Assembly: GCA_030549335.1 (NCBI GenBank)
Contig: CM060186.1
Location: 21,133,189 to 21,197,188 of the forward strand
DNA length: 64,000 bases
Direction: 5' to 3'
DNA from: Pontederia crassipes
Taxonomy: Eukaryota; Streptophyta; Magnoliopsida; Commelinales; Pontederiaceae
Part shown: positions 1 to 16,292 of the stretch, piece after piece
How the letters are laid out: each line of letters begins with the position of its first letter
How positions within the stretch are numbered: the first letter of the stretch is position 1
Notes under the pieces: generated by a model
Database searches by the model: none
Told to the model about the DNA's origin: nothing
Seen by the model: only the letters and a program-made list of their open reading frames with translations
Translations under genes and position numbers: made by a program

Positions 1-2390
1 TATTAAAAATTATTATTTTATTAAATATAATTAGTTTAAAAATAATTTTTATTTAAATAATATATTTTAAGAATTTCTTCATAAACATTTTAATTAATAA
101 TTTTATTTATAAATTTATATTTTATATTTACAATACTTATCTTTTATTAAAACACTCATTAAAATTAATTCATCAAACTCTCTGACACTTCGAACTAATA
201 TGTCAATTCAATTATTCATTGAGAACATTGAAAGAACTATAGTTCAAAACGCAACCATAAATAAGATTCCAAAGGTTAAGAACTTGGAAAGAAATGCAAC
301 CATAAATAGGACTCGAAAAGTCCCTTCTAAGTCATCTTTCTCCCCTCTATGTTTGTATTTTTCCTACAACTTTATCCTACTTACGATGCCGGGTAACCAT
401 TGGCTAAGAACCTTTCATCACATGTGCACTTCACTTCTTCATCCTCAGTGCACTGTGTGATTGAAATTTTCGATCATCTTTTCGTGGTAGATCCCTATGT
501 TAAAGGACATTGGAATCATCATAAAAAAATAAGCGTGGTCAACGAAAAACTTGTCTAATGTTTTGGGTTCCAAGTAATTCTATTTGGATTCACTTTTGGA
601 TATATCTTTTTAATAGATCTGATGAAGTTAAGAATATGAATCCGTACGCACATATTGTATGATGATTTAAGGAAAATTTTCCTTTGATTTCACATATGAA
701 GCATGCATGGATTGATAGAAAAACTTGAGCAAAGTTTCGATAATTCGACACTATGATTTTTCTATATAGGAACCCAGCTCGAGCTTGAAATATTCAGCCC
801 AAATTCTTCAATAAATAGGTAAACCCGACGGCGCTGCCCGAATCCGACCGAAATTTGGTCAAAACCTGACTGCGCTGCCCGAATCCGACCGAAATTTGGT
901 CAAAACCTGACGGCGCTGCCCGAATTCGATCGAGATTTGGTCAAGACTCGGCTCGAACTACAGAGGACTCGACCCGATTTCCACCCCGACAAAAGTTGCG
1001 TGCTCAATTTTAACTGAGCAACCTGGCCCGATGATTATACCTGACCCAAATTTTCATTGTCAAAAGTGAATGATTATTGATCGGATGGTACCCGACTTGA
1101 GCCATCTCATACTCAGCCCAAGTTTCCATATTGAATATGTTATAGTTATGTATTAACACCCGACCCGAATTGTATTGCATTTGACCGAGTCATTTTAAAC
1201 CCAACCCGAGTTTGCATTAGCTAACCCGAATCCCGATTGATTTCAGTTGGATCATTTTATTGATTCATGTATAGTCAAATATCCTTTTTACCCTTCATTG
1301 ATGCATGATGAATTCAACATAAATAATAGTTAACTAGGTAACATGATAAAAGATAAAAAAAATATTGAAAGTCATGTTTACTGATGGCACACGAATGCTT
1401 TTGGATTGCGGTGTAAAATCCTAATTTGGGGGGAGGGGGAGAGGGGAGGGGGTTAAATAAAATATCCTTAATAATAGGGGGTTGGAACTAAGTGCTACTC
1501 TGTATAGAATAATAGAAGCCATCTCTAAAATTCGTAAGGACACCTCTAGAATCCAATTCTAACATAAGAAACACAAGAAAATACATGACTACCTTTAAAA
1601 AGAAAGAATATGAAAAAAAAATGAACAAGTATATGAACATGAACAAGTGTAAAGATCATGGGCATAGAAATAAAACATGATTATGGATATAAATATAAAA
1701 AATATGAACATGATGAATGAATGCGAACATGAATATGAATATAAATATGAATATGAACAAGAATATGAAAAATAAAGAGAATGTTTGTCAAAGTGCATAA
1801 TTGTTGACCAACCTTATGTTTTATGATTAAATTTGATTCATTTCTATGTATTATCTCATGTAATGAGTATGAAGATTTTATTTTCATTTGCTTCAATATC
1901 ACGTGTAGATGAATTAATAAATAAGGATAGAGACGTAACACTAATGTTCATGATAATATAAAATGCACAATGGTATTGAGTTATTAGATACTTTTTATTG
2001 TTAATTAATGTAAGGTGATTTGAAAGTTAGTTAATTTTTGAAGAATTAATAAGAAAGTCTAATTAGAAAATAAGGATCGCTTCCGTGTTAAAAACTAGCT
2101 TTATATTATTTCATTTTCGCATTCCATATACGACTTAAAACAAATCTTGCTAACAGGTTGAAATTAAATAAAACAAATAAAAAGGGAGTCGCATAAGATA
2201 GACGGACAAAAAAGTTAAAAGTTGAAGAAAGACGATACGCATTCATTTATCCATAATTCATTATTGTTATTATTAATTGAAATGAAGTATTCATACTAAT
2301 TTCTGATTGAATTTGATTCTTTGAAATATGCATACTTTTGTTCGCACACCCACATTTTATTGAGGTGTCCACGGAACTGGAAAGAATGTC
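1..2390. other. AT-rich intergenic DNA upstream of the complex I gene
   Basis: No gene is supported here. The first 800 bases are very AT-rich. From about 780 to 1290 the base composition changes to GC-richer text full of CCGAC/CCGAA words, including a short tandem repeat (separate entry). A G-rich run lies near 1427-1452, and 1595-1790 is a simple AT-rich stretch rich in GAACATGAATATGAA-like words that produces spurious reading frames on both strands. Confidence 0.6.
831..953. repeat. 41-bp tandem repeat, three copies
   Basis: The word gcgctgcccgaatccgaccg starts at 831 and 872, and a mutated copy starts at 913, giving a period of exactly 41 bp. The first two units are almost identical; the third carries several substitutions. 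The surrounding 780-1290 text is rich in related CCGAC words, so the array probably arose inside an older GC-rich repeat. Confidence 0.85.
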
Positions 2391-2427
2391 CACCTTCGCG
2401 ACACATCGATCGGTCGCGGTGGCGTAG

Positions 2428-2493
2428 TTTATAACGCTCAACGTCTGCTCCTTATTGCTCCACATTTCTGGCCCTCTCTGAATCAAACCCTAG
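2428..2493 (+). promoter_or_regulatory. Putative core promoter and telo-box leader of the complex I gene
   Basis: A TATA-like tttataa lies at 2428-2434, about 70 bases before the start codon. The leader carries aaaccctag at 2485-2493, a match to the plant telo-box (AAACCCTA), which is common just downstream of transcription starts of housekeeping genes for translation and organelle biogenesis. The role is inferred from position and motif only. Confidence 0.45.
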
Positions 2494-2500
2494 GGCTCCG

Positions 2501-7362
<4,862 letters not shown>

Positions 7363-8521
7363 ACGCCTCCCATGATGATGTGCAGCTGCATCGCTGCCTG
7401 TTGCTTTTATTTACACCCTTTCAAGAGTCGCTAAAATAAACGCCACGTACCTGGTTACTGGTACTCGGCCAAACAGCAAACAAAGTTGTTAACGGGACTC
7501 TTCTTCCAAGTTGATGCATCCATCCGTATTTGATCTATTGTTGGACTGCTTTGGTTGTGCTTTATGTATGTAAACAATTTTCTTTGTTCCCTTTTGTCCT
7601 CTGGTTTCGCCGTGGAAACACTTTACTGAATCATCTTATGATATGTCTATGATTATTTTGATCATTGCATGCATTATTTTTTTAATCATTTTCATAATTT
7701 TTTTAGTTTGAAGCTATCAACTCTTTCTTTGTTTTACTTTCATGAGTCATGCATCTATGGTGTGGAACAATCAGATCAAAATGATACTAGAGTTAAAATA
7801 ATGTACAAAAGTTATCTGTGTGAGAACTCGCGTATGATTGAATTTATATTAGGTCGGACTAGACACAGATCGAATTTGAGCTAACCCAGGTCTAGTTATT
7901 AGACAACATGCGCTACTGTTCGAGGAAGCTTCACAATGCGGCAATCCTCAAATGACATTCACAGCTAGCTTATAATTATACAATTTATTTTCAAAATCCT
8001 ATATTTATATTTTATTAGTCTATAAGATTATGTGATTAACTAATACTTTGTTTTTTTAGATCGGATACTTTTACTGTGCGATTAATATACTTACTAACAA
8101 ATTTATTTTGTTATATCATTTTATGCATCACAAGGTGCTTCCATGTCATTAACTTTATTGTACTTCCTATAAGTCATACATGGATGCAAAATATAAACAT
8201 GCATGACTGATTGCGAAGAATGATAAAATATGTAGATTAAAATTCAGAAAGAGAATGTTTATACCAAATGCCGTGGACACAAAAAAAATAATAAAATAAA
8301 ATAATTGAGCTAAGTGCATCAAGAAACAAGAATGGTGCATGCAAACGGTAAATCATAAACGTTGTTCCACGAACATAATTACATCCCACAATTATAAGGT
8401 CCAAAACTGCTGGCATTTGTATCATCTTCATCATCGTCCAATTAAGCAATTTGAGCATGCATGCAGCTTTCCTTCTCTCCGCCTCCTCCGTTCTCGATCG
8501 GGGAACCCCTCGACTGTGCTG
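7363..8521. other. 3' flank between two convergent genes
   Basis: This stretch separates the end of the complex I gene (+) from the end of the NAC gene (-). It should contain both 3' untranslated regions: AATAAA at 7435-7440 is a candidate poly(A) signal for the former. The middle part (about 7650-8400) is AT-rich and shows no gene. Short reading frames here are not supported. Confidence 0.5.
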
Positions 8522-10153
8522 TCACTCCCACAACGAGAGAATGTCGTACCCTGCATCATCATCCACCACCACGTCGTTCTCAAGCAGCTGCTGGAAGTAG
8601 TAATCAGGGAACGACCATGCGGCTAGAGCAGAATTCGACGGCTCTTGCTGCGCGGCCTGCGCCAGTTCGTCAGTTAACGGCTGCTGCAAATAATATGCAT
8701 CCTGATCCAAATGATGTGAGAAGATCGCCGTCTCCGGCAGTTGTGTCTCGAACAAAGCCTGTTCTGCTTCGATATTACTGCAACTGAGGGCAGAAACAGC
8801 AGTAGAATGAGGCGGGAGCTGCTGCTGCTGTTGCTCGTTAAGTAATGGCTGCTGCAACTGCACCTGTTTAGAAACATCAGAAGATGACGAGGGGCAACTC
8901 CATATCTCCTCCGCTTCGTGCACCTCAATGTGCTCCTTCGATCTGTCAATTTCCGAGTGCGCTGCTGCTTCCAATGCTTGCACCTCGTGTCCAAAAGCAT
9001 TGTCGTCGCTCCCTAAAAGTAATGTTGACATGGTAGGTGCACATAAATCGACGTCAACAAAGATATCGTCAATGTCCAACGTATAGGCGTCGCCTTCTCC
9101 GCCAACAGAGGGAGCTGACATTGTTTCCACACTACTACAGCTGGTTGCAAGGATTTGTTCCTGCGGAGGTGGTGCTATTACTGCCGTTGTCGTTGTCACT
9201 GTCGCTGCAGCAGCGGAACTGCAAGCCAAGTGGCATGGTGCAATGCTGCTGCCCTGTTCTTGATAACTAAATGGAACTCGATGATCGGCTCCTGCTTGTG
9301 GCAGCACCGAGAACGAGGACAACTCAGGAACTGATGATGATCCCATGGATGATGATACACAGGCAGCTGCAATTGCAGCAGTAGCAGACGACGGCATCGA
9401 TGTCGTGCACTCGGACGATGTCTGATCATCGTGTGATCTTCTCCTCTTCTTGAGATCTGGCGTCATCAAGACGGAATCCGGGGCAGCGACGTCTCCTTCG
9501 AAGGCTCCGGCAGCGCAACGATGGACTTCGCCGTAAGCATCATCAGACCAAGTCAGGTAGTGTTCTTGATCCTGCATCCTATTCCTCTTTCCGACGGCCC
9601 TGGTCTCCTTGACGTGGCAGAGGACGAGTTCTTGGAAGTTGTCCTCGTCGAACAACTCGAACTCGTACATGACCCATCCGGAGTACTTCTGGCTGCCGCG
9701 TTTGTACGAGAGGCTGTTCTTGATGCCGACGGTGATCTCGCCGTGACCATCCACCGCAGACTTGACCTCTTCTTCGTTCTTGAAGGACTGCCAAGAACCC
9801 GTGCCGGCAGTTCTTGAAGGCCATTTGGAATTCTCCGTCCTTCTGGTCCGGCGCGCGAAGAAGAAACCCTCCTTCCTGCCGTGGCGCAGAAGGTTCCAAG
9901 GCTCGGTTCCGTAGACGTCCGCCGGAACTACGATATTTCTGGGAAGAGGTTGGCGTGCAACGTAACGCCGGAGGTAGTAAACGACCAGGATTTCGTCGGA
10001 CGGGCAGAACTCGAACCCGGGAGCATCCTCGCGCGCGACTACCGCCGTGCACATCGGAGGAAGCGGTGCCGGAGGCTCTTGGCGTCGAGGCTGCCGTATT
10101 TTGGATCGAACCTTCTCCCTTGTATGTTCTTGAGCGCCTCGTTCGCCAGCCAT
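8522..10153 (-). CDS. Divergent, intronless NAC-domain transcription-factor-like protein (543 residues)
   Basis: A plant-specific NAC fold is visible at residues about 43-185: subdomain A APGFEFCPSDEILVVYYLRR, then NIVVPADVYGTEPWNLL, KEGFFFARRTRR, GIKNSLSYKRGSQKYSGWVM and LVLCHVKETR. The usual LPPGFRFHPTDEEL and GYWKATGTDK motifs are altered to APGFEFCPSDEIL and GSWQSFKNEEEV, so the DNA-contacting strand is not canonical. The C-terminal 350 residues are Ser/Ala/Gln/Thr-rich with a short poly-Gln run and end in the acidic, aromatic DDDAGYDILSLWE, resembling an activation region. ATG at 10153 is preferred because it has G at -3 and +4; Met34 has a poorer context. Most NAC genes have introns in the domain; this one has none, suggesting retroposition or intron loss. 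It may bind DNA weakly or act through dimerisation; this is inference. Confidence 0.85.
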   Translation of the reverse strand: MAGERGAQEHTREKVRSKIRQPRRQEPPAPLPPMCTAVVAREDAPGFEFCPSDEILVVYYLRRYVARQPLPRNIVVPADVYGTEPWNLLRHGRKEGFFFARRTRRTENSKWPSRTAGTGSWQSFKNEEEVKSAVDGHGEITVGIKNSLSYKRGSQKYSGWVMYEFELFDEDNFQELVLCHVKETRAVGKRNRMQDQEHYLTWSDDAYGEVHRCAAGAFEGDVAAPDSVLMTPDLKKRRRSHDDQTSSECTTSMPSSATAAIAAACVSSSMGSSSVPELSSFSVLPQAGADHRVPFSYQEQGSSIAPCHLACSSAAAATVTTTTAVIAPPPQEQILATSCSSVETMSAPSVGGEGDAYTLDIDDIFVDVDLCAPTMSTLLLGSDDNAFGHEVQALEAAAHSEIDRSKEHIEVHEAEEIWSCPSSSSDVSKQVQLQQPLLNEQQQQQLPPHSTAVSALSCSNIEAEQALFETQLPETAIFSHHLDQDAYYLQQPLTDELAQAAQQEPSNSALAAWSFPDYYFQQLLENDVVVDDDAGYDILSLWE

Positions 10154-10374
10154 GTCGGTGCAGTATTAGGGCTCAGGGCTGTGCGTCCAAGACGTCCTGC
10201 AACAGACCTCCAAGACGATCTTGGGCAGACCTCCGCACGGCTTGTCCGCGCGCTCAAGAGAAAGCAGAAAGAAGAGAGCGAGCGAGAGATCGCGCAGAGA
10301 AACATATGATTTTGCGAGAAGAAGAAGAGAACGTTGCAAGGAGAAGTCGGAGGCGCGGTTTAATTTAATTTATA
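10154..10374 (-). promoter_or_regulatory. Putative promoter and leader of the NAC gene, with overlapping upstream ORF
   Basis: On the minus strand a TATA-like tataaat lies at 10374-10368, about 215 bases upstream of the NAC start, followed by a GA/CT-rich leader. An ATG at 10305 in a weak context (C at -3) opens an 88-codon frame ending at 10039, inside the NAC coding region in another frame. If transcription starts near 10340, this upstream ORF would lie in the mRNA and could lower NAC translation. Confidence 0.4.
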
Positions 10375-11427
10375 AGAAAAAAAGGAAGTTAATTGAAACA
10401 TAAAGAATAAATTTCATGTCAAATTGGACCTTCCGCTTCTAAAATATAAAACATAAAACAAACTTTTTTTCCAAAACGAAAGAAAATAAAAAAAAAAGTA
10501 AAATGAAATTAAATTGGAGATCTTGAGCAAGTTAATTTGTACATGACAAATTTAATCATATTTCTGATAACGTCTAAATTACTAAAATTGAATATTTATG
10601 TCAAATAAAATTTCAGTGTTTAGATAATCAGAAACAGCGAGATAAGTGATTCAAAATTTCCAGTCAATCCAACAAATCACTTGGACCACCTAAAATTTTC
10701 TCTGTTGGCATGGAATAATCCAACATAGGAAAAGAGAAAAATATCAATGAAAGAACTAAAGAATCTAATATGCATTTACATAATCGCAGCATTCTTATTA
10801 TAAATTAACAATGCTAATTTTATCACGACATGCTCTAGATGAAAATTTAATTTAGAATAAAATGCAATGAAAAGTTTTAATTTTTACATTTATTGAAAAT
10901 TTAATCTAAATTTTTAATCTTTTGTGTAAATAGTCGCAAACCTTCAAATTGACCGCAGATGTAATATATCATTGTATTTTTGTTAAAAAAAATGTTAAAC
11001 TTGATTCAAAGACTACCAGACAAACAAGTGGATAATGCCACAAATTTTTAAAAATTCAATATTTGACATTTTATTTTATACGACATTGAGGTTACATAAA
11101 ATTAATCTCATCATCATCGTCATCATATTTAACAATCCTATTTTATTCAATCATAAAGAATGATTAAAATTTTATTAAAAATTCCTTATTTTTTACATAA
11201 AAAAAAGTTAAGATACATTCCGAACTAGATTAAATATGGGCTTAAGTTTTAACTGAAAGCTATAAAAAGTTCAAAAAAAGTTAGGTCTTCAAGTCGAGTT
11301 GAGTTGATTCGATTTGATATTTTTCAACATGTATCCAACCCGACCACCATTCGGAGTATGGTTACATGATCCAACCATGGATCCGTCCCAACTCAACCTA
11401 GGTTGGGTGAGAGCATCGAGAGTTCGC

Positions 11428-11651
11428 TAGGTCGACCCCACCTAATGAACATCCCTAACCATAGGCTTGAAATTTTAAACTCACAACACTCATTATTTCC
11501 CAATTGTTGTTGACTTGTGGAGTCACCGTAGGGCTATGATAGGTCGACCCCACCTAATGAACATCCCTAACCATAGGCTTGAAATTTTAAACTCACAACA
11601 CTCATTATTTCCAAATTGTTGTTGACTTGTGGAGTCACCGCAGGGCTATGA
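11428..11651. repeat. 112-bp tandem duplication
   Basis: Two adjacent 112-bp units, 11428-11539 and 11540-11651, each start taggtcgaccccacctaatg and end gggctatga. I see only two substitutions between them, so the duplication is recent. The unit sits directly beside a CCGACC-rich repeat segment. Confidence 0.9.
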
Positions 11652-11851
11652 TGCATGCACTTTTATGCATGTTCTACATATGTCATTAAGCCATTTTTTT
11701 ATAATTTTGGTAATTGCATTCATTATTTTTTATTGATTTTCTTTGAGCTAGAATCTATCTACTTTTGATTTATTTTATTCTCAAGATTATTGATTTGAAG
11801 GCATAAAATGATTGGATCTGAAAAGTATGAAAAACAAAATGAGAAAAACTC

Positions 11852-12069
11852 ATAGGGCACGTTTGGCTATACATTGGATTACGAAAACATAATCCATAGG
11901 ATGCTCCCACCATGAGCTTATCTAAATCCTAGTGACACATGGAACTCACAAAAATAGATAACCACATCATCATTACGCTGGCGCCACACTTGTAATCCAA
12001 TGCTGTTTGGCAAAAATGAAAGGAATAAGACCTTGTTCTTGATGTAATTCCTAATCCAAACGACCCTAT
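11852..12069. mobile_element. MITE-like element
   Basis: About 218 bp with ends atagggcacgtttggctata and, on the opposite strand, atagggtcgtttggattagg. The word ttggatta/taatccaa recurs inside. The imperfect terminal inverted repeats and lack of coding frames fit a small hAT-type MITE. No clean target-site duplication was resolved. Confidence 0.6.
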
Positions 12070-15000
12070 AAAGTGCTACAATAAAACTCGGCCCATCCTA
12101 ATATCACATTCGGACCAGATTATTTTTTAAGTTCGGTTCCAAATCGATTTAAGCTTCATCTAAGTTCCTCATAATCAGCCATATATAATAGACAAGTATA
12201 ATGTTTAAAGCGACTTTCACACAAATTTAAATAACAAAAACAACTCAAAAACTTAGGAGGTCATTGTTTCTGCAAAAACTAATATACCATGACCTCCAGG
12301 AACACGTAACCTTGGTGTTTGAAGTCCTAATCATATGAGGAATGATATAGCAAAATGTAAGTATCTCTTTAGAGTTAATGGCCCACATAATGTAGGACAA
12401 TATTCTTTGTGTATAGAAAAATACTTGAGTCTTAATAAGAATGCTTTTGCCTGTGAGGAAATTAGGGACTCTTCATTTTTTTTGTTGACTTTTCAACAAG
12501 CCACTGCCGAGGAGAAAAGTTGGAGGACTTCGTAAGAGGAAAATCATAAATAAAATTAAACTCCAATAATAACTATTGAACTATCGGTTATATAGTCAAT
12601 TATCATCAGTCTCTGCATCATGGCGAGATAGGGTGGAATGGAAACTTTTGTTGTTAAAACTCAACCCGGATTCACAGATAAGGAAATGGTCATTGCTGCA
12701 ATATAAAGTCCAACCCGACCTAAGTTATTTGGTGGAGGGGGTTAGCGATCACGAACCGTAGTGCAACCAGAGTATAGGAGGTGTGACCCTTGCATTATTG
12801 GCGATGTTTGCTCAGTAAACGGGGCATCATGGACAAGTTTTGCAACCACCCAACTTGGACTGCTTGAAGATTTCTGCCATAGAAGGAGGTTGGCTATTAG
12901 GTTCCAACAATGGCAAGATTGGTGGCAATGTTGGAGCTAGTTCGCAATCAGATGATACAACATTGCGAAGAACTACAATGGTGATCAAGTTGCTTGATGT
13001 TAGGGATGGAGGCGGTGAGAAGTCGGTGATGCGTAACAACATTGTTATTTCATTAGGGTTTAAACTAGTTTTGAAAGACTACATTTATGGGATATAAATT
13101 TTGACTTTTGTCAAGTTAAAAACTAAAATGTGTAGAAAATAAGAACTACAATATTTTTTTAAGAAAGAAAAACAATAGGGTCAATTTGCCAACAATTGAG
13201 ATGAACATTAGGGTTTAAATAACATACTCGGATGTTTAATTATTAATTTAATGAGGATCACAAAAATGGCGATTCAAAAAATTTCAGAACCGATCACACT
13301 CTCATGGTGATCACCTTTTAAAAGTTCTCCCTACTCTCGTGTACAAAAATTCTACATACTATAAGATTGAAATGATTCCCACGAAAGATAGTTCCATCAT
13401 TCTTATGTTAGAATAGCTTCAAATGACATTTATTTAGATGGGTCCACCTCTCGGTATTACCTAGAAATCTCATTTACAAGCCTATTATCTCGACTATCAA
13501 AATCCCTTATCATACACCATGATCTATGTAATCTGTCGATCTCCAATAAATTTCCAACAAAATAAGCATATCCCTCTCGGACAGAGATTTGTGACAATAA
13601 ATACATAAAAATCAACACACGAATTCATCCTCTCAACATGACTCGATAGTGTCCATCAACGTCTATTAACATACACCAACATGCATGTGACCTCTTGACC
13701 TATAATTAACCTCCTAAGAAATAAAGTTATTCATCTCAAGCGGGGACTTATGACATCAACAAACATAAGTACAACACATTTAGTCCTAGAATCACAAATA
13801 TAATCAAACACCCAGGGCATGCACAAGAAGTAATACAATCAAAATCAGAGTAAATATCAAAACTTGCAAAACTTAATGTGTAAATAAAATTTTGTGAAAT
13901 AAACATCCTTCCATAGTTATCTAGCCCTTACTAGTTGTTTAGTGATATATCAATATGAATTTGAACACAAAGAAATCACAATCCAACATAATGTCTATTA
14001 CTAACTACATAATCTGATTCAAAAATAAAAGTGCAAACAAAATTTAAAAATAGTAGAACTCTTCAGCTTAGTCCTCACGTCGCTTCTCAACTTCTCTTGT
14101 GTGAAAAAAAGTTGATCCTCCAAAATGAAGGAGGAAGAAGAGGGGAAGATAGGTTCCTTACAATGACCACCTTTCTATTTATGTTCTTGGATTTTCTCCA
14201 CGTGTTTCTTTAGCATTTCGCCCTTTTCTGTCTTCCTGCATGTCCTCTATGGAATCTTTTTACAACTGCAAAATGGGAACTTGCAGTCACATAATAGGTC
14301 TTTTTTCTTGTGGTGGCAGTTCATATCGAAAAAGGAGAAGTGGAGTCATCTACCAATCTATCTGCATATACCATACTTCTAGTAATTTCAAATTTTATTA
14401 CTTGACATCAAAATGCTACCCCTCATGGGAGTAACATCCCCAACTCTTGTATATACACAAAGTCATTTAAAAAAATAGTTAATGTCATAAAAAATCATAG
14501 ATTTCAAATAATTACTAAAAAGCATAGGAGAAATTCATAAAACATGCAATTCGTAAGTTGTGTAAAAACTTATAAATAAAGATATGTGTATCGGGTTCAA
14601 ATGCATGTATATAGGTTAAAATATGTGTGAGTTTTTCTACTTGAAAATTTTCCAAGCTTAATCATTTATTTTTCCTCAAGCAAAAATTAAGAATTTAAGA
14701 CAAAACAATAAAGTCAGATCAATCACATGATTAACAATACTCAATCTCCTAATCTCCATGAGTCCATCATGCCCTAAGCATCATTTACTAGCTTGAGACC
14801 ACTCAAGCACATGACCCTAATATCACATCTAGGGTCACATATATCTTTTAACTAGTCTCATAATCACCTTCTTAAAACATAAACTCCTCTCGACGTGCAA
14901 CAATGATGTTGTTTAGTTATGCATTCATTCATTATGTTCCTGCACACTCATTTTTCTTCTTCATCATTTTATCATTTTTTTTCTTTTCTTTCCATTTTTT

Positions 15001-15250
15001 ATCTTCTAGTTGTCATTCTGCCATATGACTCAAGAGGCTGAAAATACAAAAGAATGTTCCCTTAACATGTGTGTTATTTTTCTTTCATGAATACTTGGTT
15101 TAGGTGTTAGAAGTGTCTAACATGATATACTCTTATCCATCTCAAGAGAGATGAAAGTGTAGTTATTGAGGGAGGAGAGAATTCCTACAAATTTCCCCAT
15201 TATTTCTTTCGAGAATACTCCAATCGAGCATTTTGGATTATTTATTAAAA

Positions 15251-15331
15251 AATGAAAAGACAATTCCCAATTCATAGAATGAAAAGACAATTCCCAATTC
15301 ATAAAATGAAAAGACAATTCCCCATTATAGG
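15251..15331. repeat. 27-bp tandem repeat, three copies
   Basis: The unit aatgaaaagacaattcccaa starts at 15251, 15278 and 15305. The first two units are nearly identical and the third is slightly diverged. It lies in non-genic AT-rich DNA. Confidence 0.9.
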
Positions 15332-16010
15332 GCTCAATGAATATGTAAACTTTCTTCCATAAAGCAAATAGTAGTTCAAGTAATTGAGGTGGAATGGTGT
15401 TTGGGATCTAAAATAGGTTGTGACAAGAGTAAAAAATATAATCACAACTTTGGCCTCAAACAAAGGTTTAATAGAAAATTTAAATTATTCTTCAAGGATG
15501 CTAAAAGAATAAGTGATCCTATGGATTAAAAGGTCCTGGGTGATGCTCATAATGCTTTGTAACTGATAATCAAACAAGGGTATCCATAAAGAGGACAATA
15601 AGATATCTGCTTCTAAATACTACATGCAAAGTTAACAAGTTGAGAAGAAAGACAAAGCATGCTAATTTATGCTATGACTTTAGAAAAGAAATTATGGTAC
15701 TTTTTTAAAGATAAGACAGTGAGAAATGTACCATTGTCTCTCAAAATTCAACATTGTTCTTAGTATTTTTTTTTAAGATGGAAGATACTGCAATTTTATG
15801 TGGTTCTGTATGAAGATCTAGGGCAGGACGTAGTGCCCCCATTTTGTATTAAATGACTTTGACATTTAATATTTTAGTGTAGTGCAGTCCTGTTAATCAT
15901 AATCATCTTATCTGCACAAAAAATATATTTAATCAACATAATATGTTGGTCTCGCTCAAGTAAGTATAGAAACTAAAAGGAAAAAAAAATGAGAGAGTGT
16001 GCACGTAGGA

Positions 16011-16292
16011 GCAATTTCAATAGGTAAGGGCAGTTTCAGTAGTTAGGACAAATTTAGAATGAGTGCGGATCCCCTATCAAAGCAATTTCAATAGGCAAGG
16101 CAGATCCAATAGTCAGGACAAATTTAGAATGAATGTGGATCCCCTATCAAAGCAATTTCAATAGGTAAAGGCAGATCCAATAGTCAGGACAAATTTAGAA
16201 TGGGTGTGGATCCCCTGTCAAAGCAATTTCAATAGGTAAGGGCAGATCCAATAGTCAGGACAAATTTAAAATGAGTGTGGATACCCTATCAA
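16011..16292. repeat. Minisatellite of about 70 bp, four copies
   Basis: Units begin with gcaatttcaatagg at 16011, 16082, 16152 and 16223 (periods 71, 70, 71). Each contains ggacaaattta and a ggatcccct-like word. Differences are scattered single substitutions and one-base indels, as expected for an array expanded by replication slippage or unequal exchange. Confidence 0.9.

Noticed and set aside
1595..1941. Tyr/Ser/His-rich minus-strand frames
   Set aside because: They translate a simple gaatatgaac-type repeat, not a gene.
9521..10368. Plus-strand frames of up to 184 codons across the NAC gene
   Set aside because: GC-rich shadows of the NAC coding region and leader; their translations are Arg/Pro-rich and unlike any protein.
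11428..16292. Tandem repeats as a possible CRISPR array
   Set aside because: The genome is a plant nuclear genome; units are contiguous without unique spacers and there are no cas genes.
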